Origin: Phoronis australis
Lineage: Eukaryota > Phoronida > Phoronidae
Direction: 5' to 3'
Assembly (NCBI GenBank): GCA_002633005.1
Contig: NMRA01000160.1
Coordinates: 689,102 to 753,101, forward strand
DNA length: 64,000 bases
The notes below the pieces were generated by a model, which worked only from the letters and a program-made list of their open reading frames with translations, did not search any database and was not told the origin of the DNA. Every line of letters begins with the position of its first letter. The stretch's first letter is position 1. A program made the position numbers and the translations under genes. Shown in pieces: positions 13,501 to 24,877 of the stretch.

Positions 13501-16500
13501 CCACTTCCCATATTCTTGTGCGGCAGCGGGCTTTGGATCCTGTTTTGGCCGTTCATCACCACGTTCCTTTCGAAGTCCAGGGGAAACACTGTGGTTTGAA
13601 GCTATATTGTTTTGGTAAGCTCCCCTGGTCAAGGTAGTTTCCCAAGGTGTACGGTTACTACCACAAGCGTGATTCTACACACTTTCACATGCCCTAAAAT
13701 CTACCAGTTCAAACTGTAATAAAAGAAGTTTGAAATGGTTTTAACTTGCCTAAAATTACCATGACATCTCCACTCAGACATGTTACAATCTTTAAAAGTT
13801 ATTTCTGACCGTGAATTCATATTTTTATGCGCCCACATATTTGTATGTGGACAGATTATGCCGTTTTCTTCCGTCCGTCCGGGCGGCGTCCGTTCGGCGT
13901 CATGAATGGGACAGCATGAGCGAACTTTCAGACGGATCCGACTACCGGTGTGCCCCCTTGTGGCAATTTTAATTTTTTACCCTTACCTTTGTATCTTCAA
14001 AAGTCCTGAATGGATTTTGATGAAATTTGGTATGTAGGCACCTATCCTCCCGTTTTCGGATGGATTCGACGTAGTTTGCTCCACCTAGTGGCCATTTTTA
14101 CTGTTTTCGAGTCTGTTTTTTTGCGTCCACCCCTCTATCAACCAAACCGCTCAAAGGATGCTTGTGAAAATTCGCATGTATGTGCTTATGAAGAGGACGG
14201 TTAATGATGATTTTCCAATGATTTCATCTACTGTGGCGCCTCCTAGTGGCAGTTTTGTTTTTTTTGCGCCTATGGCTGTATCTCCTAAACCGTTCGCAGG
14301 ATCTTTACAAAATTTAGTAAGTATATTTATATGATGTTAGCAACAGACGATGACGACTTTTGGACAGATCCGACTACCGGTGTGCCCCATAGTGGCAATT
14401 TTATTTTTTTACGTTTACTTTTTTATCTTTAAAAGTCCTGAAGAGATTTTCATGAAATTTGGTATGTAGGCACCTATTAGTGAGATGACGCTATCCTCCG
14501 GTTTTCGGATGGATTCGACTTAGTTTGCGCCACCTAGTGGCCATTTTTATGCGCCCACATATTTATATGTGGACGCATTATGCCGTCATCTCTGTCCGTC
14601 CGTCCGGCGTTCGGCGTCCGCTGCTCTATCTCCAAAACCCTTCGACATACGTTCATGAAATTTGGCACATATGTTCCATTCATGAATGGGACAGCATGTG
14701 CGAACTTTCGGACGGATCCGACTACCGATGTGCCCCCTAGTGGCAATTTTAGTTTTTTACGCTTACCTTTGTATCTTCAAAAGCCCTGAACGGATTTTCA
14801 TGAAATTTGGTATGTAGGCACCTAGTAGTGAGATGACGCTATCCTGCCATTTTCGGATGGATTCGACATAGTTTGCGCCACCTAGTGGCCATTTTTAGTG
14901 TTTTCGAGTCTGTTTTTGTGCTTCCACCCCTCTATCAACCAAACCGCTCAAAGGATGATTGTGAAAATTGGCATGTATGTGCTTACTATGTAGAGGACGG
15001 TTGACGATGATTTTCCGACGATTTCGACTACTGTGGCGCCTCCTAGTGGCAGTTTTGTTTTTTTTGCGCCTATGGCTGTATCTCCTAAACCGTTCGCAGG
15101 ATCTTTACGAAATTGTGTAAGTATATTTATATGATGTTAACAACGGAAGATGACGACTTTTGGACGGATCCGACTACCGGTGTGCCCCCTAGTGGCAATT
15201 TTAATTTTTTTACGCTTACCTTTGTATCTTCACAAGTCCTTATTGGATTTTCATGAAATTTGGTATGTAGGCACCTATTAGTGAGATGACGCTATCCTCC
15301 CGTTTTCAGATGGATTCGACATAGTTTGCGCCACCTAGTGGCCATTTTTAGTGTTTTCGAGTCTGTTTTTGTGCGTCCACCCCTCTATCAACCAAACCGA
15401 TCAAAGGATGATTGTGAAAATTGGCATGTATATGCTTACTATGTAGAGGACGGTTGACGATGATTTTCCGACGATTTCGACTACTGTGGCACCTCCTAGT
15501 GGCAGTTTTGTTTTTTTGCGCCTATGGCTGTATCTCCTAAACCGTTCGCAGGATCTTTACGAAATTGTGTAAGTATATTTATATGATGTTAACAACGGAA
15601 GATGACGACTTTTGGACGGATCCGACTACCGGTGTGCCCCCTAGTGGCAATTTTAATTTTTTTACGCTTACCTTTGTATCTTCACAAGTCCTTATTGGAT
15701 TTTCATGAAATTTGGTATGTAGGCACCTATTAGTGAGATGACGCTATCCTCCCGTTTTCAGATGGATTCGACATAGTTTGCGCCACCTAGTGGCCATTTT
15801 TACTGTTTTCGAGTCTGTATTTTTGCGTCCACCCCTCTATCAACCAAACCGCTCAAAGGATGATTGTGAAAATTGGCGTGTATGTGCTTACTATAAGGAA
15901 GACAGCTGACAATGATTTTCAGACGATTTGGACTACTGTGGCGCCTCCTAGTGGCAGTTTTGTTTTTTTGCGCCCATGGCTGTATCTCCCAAACCGTTTG
16001 CAGGATCTTTACTAAATTTAGCAAGTGTATTTATGTGATGTTGACAACGGACGATGACGACTTTAGGATGATTCTGACTACCGGTATGCCTCTTGTGGCA
16101 ATTTTAGTATTTGCCTCTAGTGGCAATTTTAGTATTTTACATTGACCTCTGTATTTTCATAGGTCTTCAGGTGTATACTTTGTGTTACTTCGTGACTGTG
16201 AAGGAAAAGTTCTAAGTAGAAATTTGTTTCTGGCATTCTAATGCTGTGCTAATCTCGTATGTTGGTAAATTTGTTTTTAATTCTATGTTTCTGTGGTGCT
16301 TTAAGCAAATGGTGTATAGGATGTGCTTGTATTATGAAGGTAACTCACATTTTGCCCCTAGCCTATTGAGGAGACTATGACCATGCCTTTCCATTTTGCA
16401 AAGTATGCCCTCTACTGGCCAATTGATGGTACCAATAAACAACCCTAGAAGGATACCGTATGCGGTGCAATTGTGGGCGCATTTCAACGCTCCGCGTTGC

Positions 16501-19500
16501 TCTTGTTACTGTTTTCGAGTCTGTTTTTTTGCGTCCACCCCTCTATCAACCAAACCGCTCAAAGGATGATTGTGAAAATTGGCATGTATGTGCTTACTAT
16601 GAAGAGGACAGTTAACGATGATTTTCCAATGGTTTCAACTACTGTGACGTTTCCTAGTGGCAGTTTTTTGTTTGCGCCTATGACTGTATCTCCTTAAACG
16701 GTCGCAGGATCTTTACTTAATTTAGCAAGTGTATTTATGTGATGTTGACTACGGATGACGACGACTTTCACAGAGATCTGACTACTGCTGTGCCCCCTAG
16801 TGTCAATTTTAGTTTTTTACGTTTAACTTGGTAACTTCAAAGGTCCTCAACAGATTTTCTTAAAAATTTTAAATGTAGGCATCTATTGGTGTGATGATGC
16901 TATCTGCCTGTTTTTGGATGGAATCGAGGTATTTTGCATCACCTAGTGGCCACTTTTTGCTGTTTTCAAATCTTATTTTTGGTGTCCATCCCTGTATCAA
17001 CCAAATCATTTGAAAATTGGCATATTATGTTCTCAGTGTGAAGACGACCTTTGATGATGGTGACTGATTACGGTCAGAAGCGCCTCCTAGTGGTAGTTTT
17101 GTTTTGAGCCCATAGTTGTATGTCTTAAACCCACTGTAGGATCTTTTTTAAATTTAGTAAGTGTATTTATATGAAGATAACAACATACGACGACCACTTT
17201 CAGGCAGATCCAACGGACACTGTGCCCACTAGTGGCAATTTCATTTTATTCTGTTTTCCTTTGTTTCTCTGAAGTTCATTGACAGATTTTTATGAAATAT
17301 GGCATGTTCCTGTTTTTGGATGGATTGTATGTTTTTGCGCCATCTAGTTTCCCCTCTTTTATGATGCACACCATTTGCAATGCATTTGTGGGCACATTTC
17401 AACGGGATTAGACGTGAAATACATGTATATTTCTACATGGTAGACACACTAACTGTATGCCTGTTGTTTGCACACAAACCCACTTCAGTGATAAGGAATG
17501 AGAGGGGCTTTGCACAAAACATCTGAGAACTTTTACTAGCATTCATGCAGTAGCCTGCATGTGGTCACATGTGAAAACCTGGTCAGTGGTGATTTACAGT
17601 CATGCAGGACCGTATCGACAAGTCTGCCTATTTAGCCAAATACAAACCTGTTAACATGTGCAAAAAATGGGGATTCGTGCGGAAATCAAGTCTCAGTACG
17701 CAAGTACGCACGGCCAGGCAAAAATACGCAAATTCAGCAAATTCAAAAGAGATTATTAATTCGCTTGATTCTCAATAAATACGCTTGCTTTTGGCTATCG
17801 TGACAGGAAAGATTGGTCATTTTGTCCATTTTCTTTTGACTTATACTGTACCATCCTTGGTATCGAGGGCATTGTTTTCCGTGGTGTCGCTATCTTCATG
17901 CTGCCTTCAGAGGATTTTGTCCAGTGTTGCTCCGCCAGAGCGCTTCCATTTTTGGTGAGTTGCAGCTGGTGAATATGTAATTGTAAGATACACCTGTTCT
18001 ATCTGTTGACAGTACCGGCAGTACAATGGCCGAGATGACTTTGACTGTGAAGTGGATATTCTGATCCAGCGGAGTGTGGTTGGAGGCATCATTGGAAGGG
18101 GTGGCTTCAAGATCAAGGAACTCCGAGAGGTAAGTGCCGGGACTGTTTAAGTCTGACGAATTTTCGCGTATTCTTCCAACTCTTAGGCTCTAAAAACCAC
18201 TCGATACGAGTGATAAATTGTTACGAAATTCGTACATATGTTTCGCTTTAAAAATCAATTAGAAGTAAAAACTATGCTCAGCCAATTTGGCGAAGGTCAA
18301 GAAGCAAATGCCGGAAATAGTAGAGAACAAAACAAAAGATCCGACTAATAAGAAGCAAGCTGAGTATCAGTGTGTAATGTAGTGCTTGATCTCTCATTTG
18401 CAGTTAGGTAGTGTGTGAATGACTGATGAAAATGCCCTTAATATTTGACTTTGCTTTGAAAGTTTTGTCAAGATGTAAAGAGCATAATTTCAGAAATTAA
18501 TATTCTGCGGAATAAGAATAAATTATAAATGTGAAGGGGGACATTAATTCTCCATGTTTTATTACACTGACCTGAGCACTGTGTGTGCCCAGAACTTTGG
18601 TGTGGTTCTGGAATTACATTGAGGTGTCGAGATTTGCTGGGCCTGGTCTGGTCGGGAGAAATCAATCATGCTGACAACGCAAAATATTGTCGTGATGAGC
18701 TGAGTTTTTACTGCACTTTGAACACGATTTGAAATATTTTTTGTGGGTGTATCATGCCATCTTTTGAACTGTTTGAAGGTATTGGAAGTTTTTACTTCCA
18801 AAATGTGGATTTTCAAAATGAAGGTTTGTTTTCTAATGGTGTTGGCTGCCTTGGGTATTGTTGCGTAACTCCGGTGTTGTGTGATAGTGATAGCTTGAAT
18901 TTAATCGTTGACAATCTTTTTTTAATTTTCATAGCAAACAAAAACGAACATCAAAGTGTTTCAAGAGTGTTGTGGGGAATCAACAGAGAGAGTGTGCTCC
19001 GTACAAGGGAAGCTGGACAACGTCATTGATGCGATCGGCCTGATCTTTGATACAATTAAAGATGTAAGTTGCATTTGTTTGCACTAAATGTGAAATGACA
19101 CTCAATCTGCAGCAGCAGCGCATTTTGGCATGTAGGCTACTCAATCCAGGAATGTTTCCAGATCTACAGCTTTGATCTTCAGAATTATGAAATTTCTAGT
19201 CAAATTCTGCTGCATCTGTCAAGATTTGGTTTCCTTGCCCTGTGTACATTTGGGACATTTATATTCTCTGTTGAAATTGTTGGAGAGGTGTCCGTTATTT
19301 ATGCGCCCACATATTTATGTGGACGCATTATGCCCGCATCCCTGTCCTTCCGGTGTCCGGCGTCTGCTGTATCTCCAAAACCCCTTGACGTATGTTCATG
19401 AAATTTTGCACATGTATTCCTTTCATGGATGGGACGGCATGAGCGAACTTTCGAACAGATCTAAGTACTGGTGTGCCCCCTAGTGGCAATTTTAGTTTTT

Positions 19501-22500
19501 TACGTTTACCTCTGTATCTTCAAAGGTCCTAAGCGAATTTTTGTAAAATTTTGAATAAAGGCATCTATTGTAGAGTTGACGCTATCCTCCCGTTTTAGGA
19601 TAGAACTGAGGAGTGGCCATTTTTGCTGTATTGGAGTCTGTTTTTTGGCGTCCACCCCTTTATCAACCAAGTCATTCTAAGGATGGTTTTGAAAATTGGC
19701 GTATATGTTGTCAGTTTGAAGAGGACGGTTGATAATGACGACTTTGACTGCTGTGGTGCCTGCTAGTGGTAGTTTTACTTTGTTTTGTTTTGTTTTGTTT
19801 TGCGCCCATAGCTGTATCTCCCAAACCCACTGTAGGATCTTTATTAAATTTTGTAAGTGTATTTATATGAAGCTAACAATAGACAACTTTCAGGCGGAAC
19901 TAACGAACGCTATGCCCCCTAGTGGCAATTTCAATTTTATTTTTTTACGTTTACCTCTGTGTCTTCGGAGGTCCTCATCGGATTTTCATAAAATGTGGCA
20001 GTCAGGCATCTATCAGTGAGATGAGGCTATCCTTTGGTTTTCTGATGGATTTGAAGTATTTCGCACCACCTAGTGGCCATTTTTATGCGCCCACATATTT
20101 ATATGTGGACGCATTATGCCGTCATCTCTGTCCGTCCGTCCGTCCGTCCGTCCGGGCGGCGTCCGTCCGGCGTCCGCTGCTCTATCTCCAAAACCCTTTG
20201 ACATACGTTCATGAAANGAGTCTGTTTTTTGGCGTCCACCCCTTTATCAACCAAGTCATTCTAAGGATGGTTTTGAAAATTGGCGTATATGTTGTCAGTT
20301 TGAAGAGGACGGTTGATAATGACGACTTTGACTGCTGTGGTGCCTGCTAGTGGTAGTTTTACTTTGTTTTGTTTTGTTTTGTTTTGCGCCCATAGCTGTA
20401 TCTCCCAAACCCACTGTAGGATCTTTATTAAATTTTGTAAGTGTATTTATATGAAGCTAACAATAGACAACTTTCAGGCGGAACTAACGAACGCTATGCC
20501 CCCTAGTGGCAATTTCAATTTTATTTTTTTACGTTTACCTCTGTGTCTTCGGAGGTCCTCATCGGATTTTCATAAAATGTGGCAGTCAGGCATCTATCAG
20601 TGAGATGAGGCTATCCTTTGGTTTTCTGATGGATTTGAAGTATTTCGCACCACCTAGTGGCCATTTCTACTTTTTTCGAGTCTGTTTTTTGGAGTCCGCC
20701 CCTCTGTCAACCAAACTACTCTGAGAATGAAAATTGGCATACATGTATACGTACTCACTATGAACAGGATGGATGACAACGATTTTTGGATGATTTCAAC
20801 TACTGTGGCACCTCCTAGTGGCAGGTTTTTTTGCGCCCATGGCTGTATCTCCTCAACACTATGCAGGATGGTTACTAAATTTAGCAAGTGTATTTAATGA
20901 ATTTAACAATGGATGGCGACGACATTTTGCCCTCTTGTGGCAATTTTATTTTTTACAATTACCTCTATATTGTCATATGTCCTCAATGGATTTTCATAAA
21001 ATTTGAAATATTGGCATTTAGCTTTGAAATGACACTATCCTCCCCTTTTTGGATGGAATTCGGAATTTTGCACCTCCTAATGGTCATTTTTGCTGTATTT
21101 GAGTCCGCTCCTATATCAACCAAACCATTCTAAAAATGATTGTGAGTATTGGCATACATGCTCTTTGTGTGTAGAGGATGGTTGACCATTATTTTCCAAC
21201 GACTTTAACTGTTGTGGCGCCTCCTAGCGGCAGTTTTTTTGCTGTCATAGCTGTATCTCCTAAACCTACTGCACAATCTTTATTAAATTTAGCAAGTGTA
21301 TTAATATAATTTATGAAATTGACAACGGCAAAGACGACTTACAGATGAATCCGGCGAACTAATGGCAATTTCGTTTTTTCTGTTTTCCTTTGGTTTTCTG
21401 AAGTCCCTCGACAGATTTTTATGCGCCCACATATTTATATGTTGACGCATTATGTCATCAACTCTGTCCATCCGTCCGGTGATCTCCAAAACGGCTTAAC
21501 GTATGTTCATGAAATTTTGCACATGTGCTTCTTTCGTGGATGGGACGGCATGTGCAAACTTTCGGACGAATCCGACTACTGGTGTGCCCCCTAGTGTCAA
21601 TTTTATTTTTTTACATTTATATGTACAAAAGTCCTGAGCGGATTTTCATAAAATTTGGTATGTAGGCACCTATTAGTGAGATGACGCTATCCTCCAGTTT
21701 TCGGATGGATTCGACGTCGTTTGTGCCACGTTGTGACCATTTTTACTGTTTTCCGACGACTTCGAATACTGTGGTGCCTCCTAGTGGCACTTTTTTATTT
21801 GCGCCTATGGCTGTATCTCCTAACTCATTAGCAGGATCTTTACTAAATTTAGTAAGTCTATTTATATGATGTTAGTGATGGAGTTCGATGACTTTCGGAC
21901 AGATCTGATGACTGTTGTGCCACCTAGTGGCAATTTTATTTGTTTTACGTTTACCTCTGTATGTTCAAAGGTCCTCAACGTATTTTCATAAAATTTGGCA
22001 TAAAGGCTTCTGTTAATGAGGTGACGCTATCTCTCCGTTTTCAGATGGATTCGACCTAGTTTGCGCCACCTAGTGGCCACTTTTACTGCTTTTTAGTCTG
22101 TTAATTGGCGTCCACTAATCTATCAATGAAACCACTTTCAGGATAATTGTGAAAATTGGCATGTATGTTTTAACTATGAAGTGGACGTCTGACGATGTAG
22201 CACCTCCTAGTGGCAGTTTTTTTTTGCGCTCATGACTGGATCTGCTAAACCATTTGCAGGATCTTTGTATAATTTAGCAAGTGTATTTATATCATGTTGA
22301 TGGACGACGACGACTTTCGGGCAGATCTGACTTCTGGTGTGCCCTCTAGTGGCAATATTAGTTTTTTAAGGTTTACCAGTCTGTCTATTCAAAGGTCCTC
22401 AACAGTTTTGAATATAGGCGCTATCTTCCTGTTTTTGGATGGAATCGAGGTATTTTGCGCCACCTAGTGGCCATTTTTGCTGTTTTCAAATCTTGTTTTT

Positions 22501-24793
22501 GGCGTCCACCCCTCTATCAACCAAATTATTCTAGGGATGGGTTTGAAAAATGGCGTATATGTCACTGTGAAGAGGATGTTTGATGATGGCGAGTGACTAC
22601 TGTGGCGCCTCCTAGTGGTAGTTTTCTTTTGCTTTGCGCCCATAGCTATATCTCCTAAATGAACTGCAGGGTCTTTATTAAATTTAGTATTCGTATTTAT
22701 ATTAAGATAACAACAGACCACGACAACTTTCAGGTGGATCTAACGGACACTGTGCCCACAAATGGCAATTTTATTTTATTTTATTCTGTTTTCCTTTGCG
22801 TCTCTGAAGTTCCTTGACAGATTTTTATGAAATATGGCATGTTCCCGTTTTTGGATGGATTGTACGTTTTTGCGCCATCTAGTTGCCACTTTTTATGATA
22901 CAAATAAATAACCCTGAAAGCACTCCGTTTGCGATGCATTCGTGGGCGCATTTCAACGTTTCGCGTTGCTCTTGTATGAAATTTGGTAAATAGCTTTTTA
23001 TTAAAGAAGCGATGGCATGTTCCTGTTTTCGGATGGATTCCATGTATTATGCACCATCTAGTGGCCATTTTATGATACAAATATACACCCCAGAAGCACG
23101 CCGTTAGTGATGCATTCATGGGTGTATTTCAATGCTTTGCGTTGCTCTTGTTATGATATTTTTAAATAAAGTAGCTTTCTATTAAAGAAGCGATGACAAC
23201 TTCCCGTTTTCGGATGGATTTGACTTATTTTGCGCCATGTAGCAGCCATTTCTCTGATACAAATAAACACCCCTAGAACCATACCGTTTGCGGTTCTTTC
23301 GTGGGCTCATTTCTCTTGTTTGACCAACGGCCGCCTAATTAGCAATTAATAAGTTAATGAAGTTGGGTGCTTCAGTATTGCTATGATGTTGGCATCCTTG
23401 AAAGGTTAAATAGCCAAAAAAACACTTGTCTGTAGCAATTGTCTTCGTATTTGAAAACATATAATGGTAATACCTTTAAAACAACACACACACCCCGCCC
23501 CCCAAATATCTTGTCGGGCATCCTGGAGATTTTTTAGATCTGAGTCACCAATACTTATGCTACACCGTTCTGTATTTAACATTTTCTCATTATTAAATGC
23601 TTACCTTCATGAGAAATTAGATTCATGTAAATTGGCATGAGCCTTGCATAAAGTGCTCCTATTATAAATGCTCGCAGTTGATTCAGTTCATGCAGCTACT
23701 GTGAAATTCTCTGGTAAAAAATATTGTTAGCTTAATGATTAGATATTTCTATCCTTTAATTATTGAAAAGGTAGATTTTCCTGATAATAGCAAGCTAAGG
23801 TATTCAGTTAAACACTTCACACAGTCGTTATATTTAAATTTTTAAATCCTTTGGGTACCATTCCAGTATAAACCACGTGTCTGGAATATGTTCCTCAAAA
23901 TGTCACCAACTTGACGTGTAACACGGAAGCAGAGTTTGATGTTTCAGCATAATGGCACTTTTTGCTGCATCACATGAAAAAGGTCCATCAGAGAGAATCA
24001 TTCTGTAGATCCAGTTAACATCTGGCTGCAGGAACATGTCAGCAGCAACTGTTTACTGAGCAAATATTGACCGCTAAAGATCTCTCTGCCTTTAAAAGAG
24101 CATTGAGAAACATTGACATTGAGTTTGTAGAAGCTGACATGTATCAGAAGGACGTGGAATTGCTTTTCGTGTGTTAGTTATACTTGACATCATGCCTAGT
24201 GCATGCAATGAGGAGCCAGGTCAAGCCAAATTAGTGAGCCAGGTCTCAAGCAATTCTCGCAGGGACCATGAATCACTTGTAATCTGTTACAAGTTGAGAC
24301 CAGTTTAATTAGGGCTCACGGTAAAATCGTACCAATTACGGATAGACGTAACTACCAAAATTAACCTTTTTTGTGTTTTCAGTGTCTTCTGACATTGTTG
24401 TGAATACCAACAATTTTTCAAAACTGCCATATTGTGTCCTAGATTTTGCCATAATCAAAATTACTTTGTTGACAGAAGGCTGGCGCATGACACCTTTAAA
24501 TGTCTGTTTCCAATACAATTATTTCGTATCCTTTCAGTTACCTATTAAGGGGCAAGCGGTGAAGTACGACCCTGGAAATGACGTTGAAGATTTCACGTTG
24601 GAGGATATGGCCCGTGGTTCACGTGGTGGCCGAGGTGGCGGACGAGGTCGGGGGGGCCGTGGTGGTCCAAGGTACGATAGCTCACTGATGGGTGACTGTG
24701 AAAGCTGGTATGAAACTGCCTTGTGTCCAAAAACCAATTTGTGATTTAGACCACTTAACTGTATGAAATTAGTCTCCCATTGTTACCAAGTCT

Positions 24794-24877
<84 letters not shown>

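Noticed and set aside
13568-13621. Candidate linker exon between KH1 and KH2 (bounded by CCAG and GTAAGC)
   Set aside because: It is 34 nt in copy A but 32 nt in copy B, and neither fits the required phase 0 to phase 0 join, so it cannot be a conserved coding exon.
14690-15900. CRISPR-like array
   Set aside because: Repeat units are hundreds of bases long without unique spacers, and this is animal DNA.
19729-20603. Two identical 96-codon open frames
   Set aside because: They are the same repeat monomer sequence duplicated around the N at 20217, with no domain; other copies of the repeat have stops.
24672-24710. Downstream alternative donor extending exon 8 with YDSSLMGD
   Set aside because: Joining it to the next acceptor makes TGA in copy A and shifts frame in copy B, while the upstream GT works in both.
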